NCBI GenBank assembly: GCA_030916665.1
Contig: JAUPWC010000647.1
Coordinates: 1-12,075 of the forward strand
Reading direction: 5' to 3'
DNA from: Verrucomicrobiota bacterium
GTDB taxonomy: Bacteria; Verrucomicrobiota; Verrucomicrobiia; Opitutales; Opitutaceae
DNA length: 12,075 bases
Shown here piece after piece: positions 1-7,358 of this stretch (position 1 is the first letter of the stretch; the number at the start of each line of letters is the position of its first letter). The translations under genes were made by a program, and so were the position numbers. The notes beneath the pieces were generated by a model. The model saw only the letters and a list, made by a program, of their open reading frames with translations, ran no database searches and had not been told where the DNA came from.

Positions 1-885
1 ATGGCCGCGTTCGAGATGATCCCCGAGATGGTCGTGAAGCAGGCCATGGAGGAGTTTTCGAGCGTTGTCGCCAGCAGCGTCCAGTCCGCCACGGGCGGCA
101 TCGGCTTCGTGCAGCGCACCCTGGAACTCGCCAAGGGCGACCACCGCGCCTCGGCCATCGTCGGCCGCGTCGGCCCGGCCGTCGGCACCTCCATCGAGGT
201 CATCAAGGACATCAGCGAGATGGAGGGCCGCCAGATTTTCAATCTCATCAAGAACGAGCAGCCGCAGACCATCTCGTTTGTCCTCTCCTACCTCGAGCCG
301 ACCAAGGCCGCCGAGGTTTTCCCGCTGCTCAGCCCCGATCTGCGCGAGGAGGTCATCGAGCGTCTGGGCACGATCGAGTCCACCTCCATCGAGCTGGTGA
401 ACAAGATCGCCCGCAGTCTCGGCAAGCACTTCGACACGAAGAAGCGCCCGGCCTTTCACCACAGCGGCGGCGTGCGCGCCGTCGCCAGCCTGCTCAACAG
501 CCTCGAAAAGGATCTCAGCAAGACCCTGCTCGGCCGCCTCGAGGAGCGCAATGCCACCCTCAGCGCCGCCATCCGCAAGAAACTCTTCAGCTTCGAGGAT
601 CTCAACCGCCTCCAGTCCGCCGACCTCCAGCGCGTGCTGCGCGAGATCGACTCCGGCAACCTCGGCATCGCCCTCAAGTCCGCCAGCGAGCCCTTGCGCA
701 ACAAGGTCTATGCCGGCCTCTCCAAGCGCGCCGCCGAGAGTCTCAAGGAGGAGATCGAGATGCTCGGGCCGGTCCGCCTCAAGGACGTCGAGGCCGCGCA
801 GGACCTCATCATCCAGGCCGTCCGCCGCCTCGAGGAGGAGGGCCAGATCACCATCGATGCCGACGCCGCCGCCGTCATCGCCTGA
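1..885 (+). CDS. fliG: Flagellar motor switch protein FliG, 5'-truncated by the window edge
   Basis: FliG is the rotor protein of the C-ring. It couples stator torque to the MS-ring and binds FliM. The visible 294 codons carry the middle-domain motif EQPQ (residues 86-89, the family's EHPQ), the linker GGVR (156-159) and LFSF (195-198, the family's MFxF). The C-terminal torque domain (about 200-280) keeps the charged residues that face the stator: K226, R233, E250/E251 and R259. Compared with the 331-residue E. coli protein, roughly 40 N-terminal residues that bind FliF are missing. The ATG at base 1 aligns inside the N-terminal domain, so it is probably an internal methionine and the true start lies left of the window; fliF would be expected further upstream. 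The identification is firm, but the start is unknown. Confidence 0.95.
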   Translation: MAAFEMIPEMVVKQAMEEFSSVVASSVQSATGGIGFVQRTLELAKGDHRASAIVGRVGPAVGTSIEVIKDISEMEGRQIFNLIKNEQPQTISFVLSYLEPTKAAEVFPLLSPDLREEVIERLGTIESTSIELVNKIARSLGKHFDTKKRPAFHHSGGVRAVASLLNSLEKDLSKTLLGRLEERNATLSAAIRKKLFSFEDLNRLQSADLQRVLREIDSGNLGIALKSASEPLRNKVYAGLSKRAAESLKEEIEMLGPVRLKDVEAAQDLIIQAVRRLEEEGQITIDADAAAVIA

Positions 886-890
886 CCGCC

Positions 891-1097
891 ATGCACGATT
901 TCATCCAGTCCCAGAGTTTCAGCTCCAGCCGCGGGCCGTTTCCGGCCCGGGCCATCGCGCCCGAGTGGGTGCAGCGCGGCATCATGCGCAGCTTCGGCGA
1001 GGACAACGTGCTCGCGTCCTATCGCTCGAGCCCGGTGTTCACGCTCCGCCGCCGGCGCCGTCCGCGTTCCGCCACGCCGCTGAAACTCTCCGCCTGA
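891..1097 (+). CDS. Small uncharacterised protein (68 aa) between fliG and fliH
   Basis: I do not recognise this protein. It begins 5 bases after the fliG stop and ends 10 bases before the fliH start. Both spacers end in CCGCC, as before fliL and fliM. Without it there would be a 222-base gap in an otherwise gapless operon, which is the main reason to call it real. The N-terminal half is Ser/Phe/Gln rich, and the middle (about residues 23-45) has mixed hydrophobic and charged character. The C-terminus is strongly basic, with a run of five arginines around residues 53-57. No membrane segment or signal peptide is visible. A role in the flagellar export or switch complex is inferred only from position. 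It could also be a degenerate remnant or a non-coding spacer. Confidence 0.55.
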   Translation: MHDFIQSQSFSSSRGPFPARAIAPEWVQRGIMRSFGEDNVLASYRSSPVFTLRRRRRPRSATPLKLSA

Positions 1098-1107
1098 ATC
1101 CGCCGCC

Positions 1108-1686
1108 ATGCCTTTCGCCAAACTCATCGCCTTTGACCGCCCGCTGATCGGCGCCGTGCTGCCCGGCGCCGGCCGCGCCTTCACGGAGGCCGAACTCGCC
1201 GCCAAGGTCGAGGCCGCCTACCACAAGGGCGTCGATGCCACCCGCGCCACCGTGGACCAGAAGCTCGTCGAGATGCGCGTGGACATGCAGGAGCTCAGCG
1301 AAGGCGTGCTCGGCAAGCTCGCCGGCGTCGAGGCCGCCACGCTCGCCCAGCTCCGCGAGGCGCTGCCCGCGCTGGCCGTGGACATCGCGCGTCGCCTGCT
1401 GGCCGGTTACGAACCCTCCGCCGAGGTCGTCGAGAAACTCTGCCACGAGGCCCTGGAACAGCTTTTCCCCGAACGCGACGGCCTGGAACTCTCCCTGTGC
1501 CCGCGCGACGCCGAGCTGCTCGAACACGTCAACCCCGGCTGGCTCAACCGCTACGCGGGCCTGAAAGTCAAGACCGACGCCAATCTCCAGCCCGGCGACT
1601 GCCTCGTGCGCAGCCGCTTCGGCCTCACCGACGCGCGTCTGCAGACCAAGCTCACCGTGCTCAGCCACGGCCTGACCGGACAATGA
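1108..1686 (+). CDS. fliH: Flagellar assembly protein FliH (export ATPase regulator/stator)
   Basis: FliH is the cytoplasmic peripheral stalk that binds the FliI ATPase, restrains it and tethers it to the C-ring through FliN. The 192-residue product has a charged, helical, Ala/Glu/Lys-rich N-terminal and central part (about 25-90) and a compact C-terminal domain (about 95-190). The C-terminal domain contains a segment ending LQPGDCLVRSRFG, similar to the V-ATPase subunit E/SctL fold in which a late Gly-Asp turn precedes the last strand. Sequence conservation in FliH is low, so the position directly before fliI is important support. The stop codon overlaps the fliI start (ATGA at 1683-1686), indicating translational coupling. 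The start follows the SD-less spacer ATCCGCCGCC. Confidence 0.88.
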   Translation: MPFAKLIAFDRPLIGAVLPGAGRAFTEAELAAKVEAAYHKGVDATRATVDQKLVEMRVDMQELSEGVLGKLAGVEAATLAQLREALPALAVDIARRLLAGYEPSAEVVEKLCHEALEQLFPERDGLELSLCPRDAELLEHVNPGWLNRYAGLKVKTDANLQPGDCLVRSRFGLTDARLQTKLTVLSHGLTGQ

Positions 1687-3008
1687 GCACCGCCACGATC
1701 ATCCCGATGGTCGATGTCCTCCGCTCGCAGGTGCGGCATGCGCCGGCCGTGCAGCGCGTGGGCACCGTCACCGGCATCGCGGGACTCATCATCGACTCCG
1801 AGGGCCCCAACGTCGGCCTCGGCGAAATCTGCGTCGTGAAGTCGCCGCGCACCGGCTATTCGGTCCGCGCCGAGGTGGTGGGCTTCCGCGAACACCGCGT
1901 GCTCCTCATGCCGCTCGGCGAGACCGCCGGCCTGCACGTGGGCTGCGAGGTCGCGGCCGCCGACCGTCCGCCGCTGCCGAAGCCCGGTCCCGAACTGCTC
2001 GGTCGCGTGCTCGACGCGCTCGGTCGCCCGATGGACAACCTCGGCCTGCTGCCCCTGGACCGCACCGAGCACGACACCAAGCCGCCGCACCCGCTCCGCC
2101 GCCAGCGGATCAAGGACCCGCTCCCGACCGGCGTGCGCGCCATCGACACTTTCGTTCCCGTGGGCCGCGGCCAGCGCATCGGCCTTTTCGCCGGTTCGGG
2201 CGTCGGCAAGTCCACGCTCCTCGGCATGATCGCCCGCGGCTGCAACGCCGACGTGGTCGTCGTCGCGCTCGTGGGCGAGCGCGGCCGTGAAGTCCGCGAA
2301 TTCCTCGAAAAGGATCTCGGTCCCGAGGGCCTCAAGCGCGCCGTCGTGGTCGTGGCCACCTCCGACACCTCCGCACCGCTGCGCCTGCGCGCCGCCTTCA
2401 CCGCCACGTCGATCGCCGAGTCCTACCGCGATGCGGGCAAGAACGTGCTGCTCATGATGGACTCGGTCACGCGCTTCGCGATGGCCCAGCGCGAGATCGG
2501 CCTCGCCATCGGCGAGCCGCCGACCACGCGCGGTTACACGCCCTCCGTCTTCGCGATGCTCCCCCGCCTGCTCGAGCGCACCGGCGCGGGCGAGAAGGGC
2601 TCCATCACCGCCATCTACACCGTGCTCGTCGAGGGCGACGACATGAACGAACCCGTGGCCGACGCCGTGCGCGGCATCCTCGACGGCCACCTTGTGCTTT
2701 CGCGCCACCTGGCGCATTTCAACCACTACCCGGCGATCGACGTGCTCGAAAGCGTCAGCCGCCTCACCCGCGACATCTGCACGCCCGACGAGGTGGCCCA
2801 CGCCGCCGCGGCCCGCGAGCACCTGGCGCTTTACCGCAAGAACGAGGACCTCGTGTCCATCGGCGCCTACCAGAAGGGCGCCAGTCCCCAGCTCGACCGC
2901 GCCATCGCGTTGCAGGAGCCGCTCCGGCAGTTCCTGCGCCAGGGCGTGCACGAGTTCACCCCCCGGCCGGAAAGCTACAGCCGGATCAAAACCATCGTCG
3001 TGCCATGA
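1683..3008 (+). CDS. fliI: Flagellum-specific export ATPase FliI
   Basis: FliI is the hexameric ATPase of the flagellar type III export apparatus. It unloads chaperone-substrate complexes at the cytoplasmic gate. The 441-residue product (E. coli FliI has 457) shows the F1-type fold: an N-terminal barrel, a Walker A loop AGSGVGKST (residues 170-178, K176), the GERGREV motif (198-204) and a Walker B strand LLMMD ending at D260. The segment RFAMAQREIGLAIGEPP and the late HYPAIDVLESVSR block are typical of FliI/SctN. The reading frame stays open upstream to 1497, but that part overlaps fliH in another frame. The ATG at 1683 gives the family's usual length and overlaps the fliH stop by four bases. 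The stop likewise overlaps the fliJ start. Confidence 0.98.
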   Translation: MSTATIIPMVDVLRSQVRHAPAVQRVGTVTGIAGLIIDSEGPNVGLGEICVVKSPRTGYSVRAEVVGFREHRVLLMPLGETAGLHVGCEVAAADRPPLPKPGPELLGRVLDALGRPMDNLGLLPLDRTEHDTKPPHPLRRQRIKDPLPTGVRAIDTFVPVGRGQRIGLFAGSGVGKSTLLGMIARGCNADVVVVALVGERGREVREFLEKDLGPEGLKRAVVVVATSDTSAPLRLRAAFTATSIAESYRDAGKNVLLMMDSVTRFAMAQREIGLAIGEPPTTRGYTPSVFAMLPRLLERTGAGEKGSITAIYTVLVEGDDMNEPVADAVRGILDGHLVLSRHLAHFNHYPAIDVLESVSRLTRDICTPDEVAHAAAAREHLALYRKNEDLVSIGAYQKGASPQLDRAIALQEPLRQFLRQGVHEFTPRPESYSRIKTIVVP

Positions 3009-3457
3009 AAAAGTTCCGCTTCCCCCTCCAGCCCGTCGGCGTGCTGCGCGCTCACCAGGAGCTGCGCGCCCGCGAGGTTTTTGCCCAAGCCGTCCACCGT
3101 TACGTCCAGAGCGAGGAAAAGCTGGCCGCGCTGCGCAAGCGCGTGGCCGAGCTCGCCGAGGTGCTCTTCCACGGCCGCTCCGGCCAGTTCCTGGCCGCCG
3201 AGGCCGCCGCGCTGCTGCGCGTCTATCGCGGCGAGTGCCAGGCCGTCATGGAGGCCGAGCGCGAGGTCATCGAGACCCGCGAGGAGATGAACAAGCGCCG
3301 CGCCGAATACATCGAGGCCAATCGCCGCCTCAAGACCGTCAACAAGCTCGAGGAGAAGGCGCGTGAACAGCATCGCATCGCGGTCCTGCGCGCCGGTCAG
3401 GAGGAGCTCGACGAGCTCGCCGGGTTCCGCGCCTTCCGGCAGCCCGCCCTTTCATGA
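3005..3457 (+). CDS. fliJ: Flagellar export protein FliJ
   Basis: FliJ is the central coiled-coil stalk of the export ATPase. It is comparable to the gamma subunit of F1 and links FliI to FlhA, and it also escorts empty chaperones. The 150 residues are almost wholly helical with heptad spacing, highly charged, and begin MKKFRFPLQPV, the typical FliJ opening (a basic N-terminus, then a PLQ motif before the first helix). A long second helix spans about 75-135 (EREVIETREEMNKRR and following). There is no membrane segment. It follows fliI with an ATGA overlap and overlaps the next gene in the same way, so the three products are probably made in coupled fashion. The name rests on architecture plus position, because FliJ sequences diverge widely. 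Confidence 0.9.
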   Translation: MKKFRFPLQPVGVLRAHQELRAREVFAQAVHRYVQSEEKLAALRKRVAELAEVLFHGRSGQFLAAEAAALLRVYRGECQAVMEAEREVIETREEMNKRRAEYIEANRRLKTVNKLEEKAREQHRIAVLRAGQEELDELAGFRAFRQPALS

Positions 3458-4062
3458 AAAAGTTAGCCCATCCCCTGGTCGCCTCCGTCCTTGGAGTCGT
3501 GCTCGGCACCGCCGTCGGCCTCGGCTGGTTCTGGCGCGCCGCCGAGATGGTTGTCGCCGCCGCGATCACCTCCATGCCGCCCTCCCCGCTGGAGGAGCAG
3601 CAGGCGCAGGGCTGGGATTTCTGGACCATCGAGATCGACGGACTCGCCTCCGAGCTGAAGGAGGAGCGCGCCCGCCTGCAGCAGCAGTCCGAGCAGCTCA
3701 ACCAGCGCGCCGCCCGCCTCGGGGCCGAGCAGCAGGAACTTGCCAAGATCCGCGCCGAGATCGAGGGCATGCGTGCCGAGATCGCCCGCAAGGTCATCGA
3801 GATCAACGCCGACGAGTCGAAGAACCTCCGCGCTCTCGCCCAAACCTACGCCACCCTCACGCCGCGGGGCGCCGTCTCCATCCTCCGCGAGATGGACGAC
3901 ACCACCGTCGTGAAAATCCTTTCGCTGATGAAGTCCGAGACCGTCGCCCCGATCTTCGAGGAGATGGCCAAGACTGCCACGCCCGAAGGCACGCTCGCCA
4001 AGCGCGCGGCCGCGCTCTCCGAAAAGCTCCGACTGATGAAGTCCACCAAGTCCGCTTCCTGA
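3454..4062 (+). CDS. motE: MotE-like membrane-anchored coiled-coil protein with MgtE-N-like domain
   Basis: The 202-residue product has a short basic N-terminus and one membrane segment (about 7-25, Ala/Gly/Val/Leu rich). A long coiled coil follows (about 62-120, Gln/Glu/Arg rich). The C-terminal helical domain (about 128-178) contains SILREMDD and VAPIFEEMA, which resemble the repeats of the MgtE N-terminal domain. This architecture matches MotE/FlbB-type flagellar proteins, which are periplasmic chaperones or organisers of the stator or motor collar. Most of the chain would face the periplasm. It lies between fliJ and fliK, overlapping the fliJ stop by four bases, which supports a flagellar role. 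The family name is inferred from the domain order. An untyped FliJ-associated membrane protein is the alternative. Confidence 0.7.
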   Translation: MKKLAHPLVASVLGVVLGTAVGLGWFWRAAEMVVAAAITSMPPSPLEEQQAQGWDFWTIEIDGLASELKEERARLQQQSEQLNQRAARLGAEQQELAKIRAEIEGMRAEIARKVIEINADESKNLRALAQTYATLTPRGAVSILREMDDTTVVKILSLMKSETVAPIFEEMAKTATPEGTLAKRAAALSEKLRLMKSTKSAS

Positions 4063-4124
4063 CCCGTTCAACCCCGGCGTGCCATGGCTGGCACAACGCC
4101 GCTCCCCAAGGATGGATGCTCCGC

Positions 4125-6050
4125 ATGACCTCCACCTTGCCCAATTTCTCCGCCAGCCCGTCTGCCGCCACCGCCACCGCGGGCGGTGTCCTCAATTCGC
4201 TGCCCACCGCCGAGTCCGCCCTGTTTCCCGGGATGAACCCGGATGGTGCCGGCGATTTCGCCGATCTCCTGGCCGACGGCCAGGCCGGTGTGTCCGCGAT
4301 GCCGACCGTGATCAGCACCGCTCCCGCCGAGTCCGGCCTGCCGGTGTTCGCCGTCGGCGCGCCAGTGATCACAGGGCCGGTGGACATCGCGCTGCCGGCG
4401 GTGCCCGAGCCTTCGCGCGAAGAACTGGAACAGGCCGCGGCCTTTGCCGCCACGGTCATGCAGGCCGTGCAGCCGCTCCTCGTCACACCGGAGCTCGAGA
4501 CACCTGAGCCGCAGGCGCCGGTCTCCGCTCCGGAAGCGGCGTGTCCCGCGCGCGTGGAAGCGCCGGCCCTGCCCAACGGGCGGCCATTCCCCACCGAGCT
4601 GCCGGTTCAGTCCCGGCTGGTTCGGACGGAGACGCGTCCGCTCAATCCGGGACGCTCCGAAGCGGCCGCCACCGCGCCGGTGCCCGCGGAAGACGTTGCC
4701 GCGCCCGAGGCGCTGCCGGTCCCGACCGTTGCGGCCTCGCCGGAACAGAGCGGCCCCGAGTCCGTTTCCTGGCCGGCGCCGCAGACTGGAACCACGACTG
4801 CTGCCGTTTCCCCGGAGCAGAGCGAAGCCGCTGCTTTCAGCCTGCCGAACGGCCGGGCGTTTCCGACCCCTCTCCCCGAGCAGGCCAAACCGCTCTTCGT
4901 TCGCCCGAGCGAGCCGGCTCCGACGGAGACAGCTCCGATCATTCCGGTGGAGCAGGGGAGCGATAAACCTCTGGCAAGGCCCATGCCAAGTCCGGCGCCT
5001 CAACCGGGGCAATCAACGATGACGATCGCCGCGGATGGCGCCATCGAGTGCCGCATCACGCTGTCCGTCGCCCGCCCAAGCGAGCCGGTGGCGGAACGCG
5101 CCATTCCTGCGACCGAAGAAACCCCGCTGGAGATTCAGGCGGAGCTGGAAATCCCGGGCCAGGCCGTCGTGCGCGTGCAGATGCTGTCGGCCGTTGCCAC
5201 CGGGCATGCGCCGGTGCCGGCACCCAGGGCCGTCGAGCAGGGCAGGGCGGCCGGGGTGCTTACGGAAAATTTTGCCGCTTTCGGCGCCCGTAAATTCACG
5301 GCTCCTCAGGAGCGCGGCGAAGCGACGGAAAGAAAAATTCTATTCACTGGAGAAGAGAAAGTTAGGGCGGACTCTGAAAATGGTGGCATCGCCGTTGCTA
5401 AAACTGAGTCAGCCATGATTGCTGTCCCGACTGAAGAAATCCGCCGCCCCGGCCAAACCGAGAATTTCTCGGTCACGCCCGCTGCGGTTGATTTCCAAGT
5501 GGCCCAGCCGGCGGCCGAGCGAATCACGGCCGAGCCGGTTGCTCCTGCGGGACAGAATTTCGCCGAGCGTGCCGTGGCTGCGGTCACGAACCTCGCGGAA
5601 GCGCAGTTCTCCGCCAGCATGCAGCGCGCCGGCAGTGTGCAGCTGCGCCTGAAGTTTGGCGGCGAGGATCTCGCCGTGCGCGTCGAGCTGCGCGGCGGTC
5701 TCGTCCACACCGATTTTCGCACGGATTCCCCCGCGCTCCGCGAGGCCATCGCCACCGAGTGGCAGGCGGTCGCCGCGGCCTCTCCCTCGCACCTGCAGCG
5801 TTTCCTGGATCCGGTTTTCTCGCCGGCCACGCCGGGTGGCACCGCCGACTCCGGCGCCCAGCACCAGTCTTCGCAGCGCCAGGCGCAGCAGCAGGCGCAG
5901 GAACACGCCCACGCCCGCCACGATGGTTGGGCCGGCCACGCGGCCTTCTCCCGCCGCTCCGTGCTCAACGAGAGCTTCGTTCCGGCGCCCGCCGTGCCGC
6001 GGGTCGCAGTCATGCTCCCCACTTCGCTCCGCCTCTCCGCCCTCGCCTGA
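4125..6050 (+). CDS. fliK: Flagellar hook-length control protein FliK
   Basis: FliK is a secreted molecular ruler. It measures hook length and then switches the export apparatus from hook to filament substrates. The product is about 641 residues. The first ~490 are low-complexity and rich in Pro, Ala, Glu and Thr, as expected for an unfolded ruler, with an imperfect internal duplication. The C-terminal Flg_hook domain (about 495-570) contains GSVQLRLKFGGEDLAVRVEL and then LREAIATEW. A Gln/His-rich tail (HQSSQRQAQQQAQEHAHARH) follows. The frame is open far upstream, overlapping motE, so the start must lie after 4062. In-frame ATGs exist at 4116 and 4125. AAGGA at 4108-4112 sits 3 and 12 bases before them, so either start is possible. 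Part of the ruler region is much less GC-rich than its neighbours. Confidence 0.9.
   Translation: MTSTLPNFSASPSAATATAGGVLNSLPTAESALFPGMNPDGAGDFADLLADGQAGVSAMPTVISTAPAESGLPVFAVGAPVITGPVDIALPAVPEPSREELEQAAAFAATVMQAVQPLLVTPELETPEPQAPVSAPEAACPARVEAPALPNGRPFPTELPVQSRLVRTETRPLNPGRSEAAATAPVPAEDVAAPEALPVPTVAASPEQSGPESVSWPAPQTGTTTAAVSPEQSEAAAFSLPNGRAFPTPLPEQAKPLFVRPSEPAPTETAPIIPVEQGSDKPLARPMPSPAPQPGQSTMTIAADGAIECRITLSVARPSEPVAERAIPATEETPLEIQAELEIPGQAVVRVQMLSAVATGHAPVPAPRAVEQGRAAGVLTENFAAFGARKFTAPQERGEATERKILFTGEEKVRADSENGGIAVAKTESAMIAVPTEEIRRPGQTENFSVTPAAVDFQVAQPAAERITAEPVAPAGQNFAERAVAAVTNLAEAQFSASMQRAGSVQLRLKFGGEDLAVRVELRGGLVHTDFRTDSPALREAIATEWQAVAAASPSHLQRFLDPVFSPATPGGTADSGAQHQSSQRQAQQQAQEHAHARHDGWAGHAAFSRRSVLNESFVPAPAVPRVAVMLPTSLRLSALA
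4569..4883 (+). repeat. Imperfect internal duplication in fliK ruler region
   Basis: Two copies of a 14-codon unit lie 91 codons apart in the same frame. Positions 4569-4610 encode LPNGRPFPTELPVQ and positions 4842-4883 encode LPNGRAFPTPLPEQ. Between them the tetrapeptide PEQS also occurs twice, near 4741 and 4816. The nucleotide sequences differ at many third positions, so the duplication is not recent or is held by selection on the protein. In FliK such repeats would add length to the ruler. Confidence 0.75.
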
Positions 6051-6056
6051 ACTACC

Positions 6057-6527
6057 ATGAGCACCGTTTCCAACATCGCCTCGACCGCCCAGACCCCCAC
6101 CTACGGCTACGGTGAAAACACCGTGCGCACGATCAAGAAGACGCTCGGCTCCGACGACTTCATGAAGCTGCTCGCCGTGCAGTTCCAGAGCCAGGACCCG
6201 ATGAAGCCGATGGAGGACACGGCGTTCATCGCGCAGATGGCGCAGTTCTCCGCGCTCGACCAGAGCAGCTCGATGGTGAAGGAGATGGCGCTCCTCCGCG
6301 CCGACCAGCAGACCCTCACCGCCAGCGGCATGCTCGGCCGCAATGTCACCGTCGAGGACGCCGACGGCCTGCCCGTGACCGGCCAGGTCTCCGCCGTTGA
6401 GAGCACAGCCGACGGCCCGGTGCTCGTGATCGACGGCGTCCGCTACCCGGTTTCCAACGTCCAGCGCGTGGAATACACGCCCCCCGTTTACCCGTCCCCC
6501 ACGGCCGACCTTCCTCCGGCGGCCTGA
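6057..6527 (+). CDS. flgD: Flagellar hook assembly scaffold protein FlgD (short form)
   Basis: FlgD forms the temporary cap on which hook subunits polymerise, and FlgE filament growth needs it. The conserved N-terminal export and cap region is unmistakable: DFMKLLAVQFQSQDPMKPM at residues 34-52, then FIAQMAQFSALDQ (57-69). The rest (about 85-140) contains LGRNVTVEDADGLPVTGQV and a short beta-rich segment ending VSNVQRVEY. This is a reduced version of the family's C-terminal part. At 156 residues it is shorter than the E. coli protein and appears to lack the full tudor-like/FnIII insert. It starts 6 bases after fliK (spacer ACTACC, no Shine-Dalgarno) and precedes the flgE-type gene, the usual flgD-flgE order. 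Confidence 0.95.
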   Translation: MSTVSNIASTAQTPTYGYGENTVRTIKKTLGSDDFMKLLAVQFQSQDPMKPMEDTAFIAQMAQFSALDQSSSMVKEMALLRADQQTLTASGMLGRNVTVEDADGLPVTGQVSAVESTADGPVLVIDGVRYPVSNVQRVEYTPPVYPSPTADLPPAA

Positions 6528-6561
6528 TCCTCACCAAACAAACTCCAACCCATAATCGACC

Positions 6562-7338
6562 ATGCCCCTCATCGGCACCCTCACCTCCGGCGTCAGCGCT
6601 CTCCGCACCTTCAGCAAGGGCCTTGAAGTCATCGGCGGCAACATCGCCAACGTCAACACCACCGCCTACAAGAGCTCGTCCACGAGCTTCTCCGACACCT
6701 TCAGCAACACCGTCGGCACCGCCAGCGGCAACGCGCAGATCGGCTCCGGCGTGCAGCTGGCCAACATCGCCACGCACTACTCGCAGGGCTCGCTCACCAG
6801 CACCGGCAAGGCCACCGACCTCGGCATCGCCGGCAAGGGTTACTTCGTCGTGCAGGACGGCGCCAACGACTTCGCCACGCGCGACGGCGCCTTCCACTTC
6901 GACAGCACCGGTGCCCTCGTGAACGCCCAGGGCAAGGCCGTGCTCAGCGCCTCCAACGCCCCCATCGTCGTCCCGAATTTCAGCGCCGTGAGCAACATCA
7001 GCATCGGCCTCGACGGCACGATCACCGCCTTCTACAACGACGGCACGCCCGACGACACCTCCCAGCAGATCGGTGTCATCACCGTGGATGACGAGTCCAA
7101 GCTCCTCAAGCAGGCGAACAACCTCTTCGACTTCGGCTCCGTTTCGGCCACGCTGCCGGTGCCGGCCGCCCCCGTCGCGGGCACCAAGATCCAGTCTGGC
7201 GCGCTCGAGCAGTCCAACGTCGATCTCACCGAGCAGTTCGCCGAACTCATCACCACGCAGCGCAGCTTCCAGGCCGCCTCCCGCCTGGTGACCGTCTCCG
7301 ACTCCGTGCTCGAGGACATCGTCAACCTGAAGCGCTAA
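6562..7338 (+). CDS. flgE: Compact FlgE-type hook/rod protein (258 aa)
   Basis: This is an axial flagellar protein exported to build the hook or rod. The N-terminal rod-family motif is clear (NIANVNTTAYK, 27-37). It is followed by the hook-type segment GVQLANIATHYSQGSLTSTG (63-82) and by DLGIAGKGYFVV (86-97). The C-terminal D0 helix holds SNVDLTEQFAELITTQRSFQA (218-238) and ends VNLKR. The order after flgD and the FlgE-like opening and ending argue for the hook protein. The length of 258 is that of FlgG or FlgF, however, whereas FlgE usually exceeds 400 residues, so the exposed D1/D2 insert is mostly absent. It may be a minimal hook subunit or a rod-like paralogue, with a larger FlgE encoded elsewhere. 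The 34-base upstream spacer has no Shine-Dalgarno sequence. Confidence 0.8.
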   Translation: MPLIGTLTSGVSALRTFSKGLEVIGGNIANVNTTAYKSSSTSFSDTFSNTVGTASGNAQIGSGVQLANIATHYSQGSLTSTGKATDLGIAGKGYFVVQDGANDFATRDGAFHFDSTGALVNAQGKAVLSASNAPIVVPNFSAVSNISIGLDGTITAFYNDGTPDDTSQQIGVITVDDESKLLKQANNLFDFGSVSATLPVPAAPVAGTKIQSGALEQSNVDLTEQFAELITTQRSFQAASRLVTVSDSVLEDIVNLKR

Positions 7339-7358
7339 TCCCGAACCGCTCTCCCGCC

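Noticed and set aside
1551..2951. 466-codon open frame on the minus strand
   Set aside because: It lies wholly opposite fliI/fliH. The predicted protein is His/Gly/Val/Ala low-complexity, as expected for the antisense of GC-rich codons. Every fliI motif is intact on the + strand.
3363..4124. Upstream extension of the fliK frame
   Set aside because: It overlaps fliJ and motE almost completely and encodes an Arg/Pro-rich shadow. The natural start lies after the motE stop.
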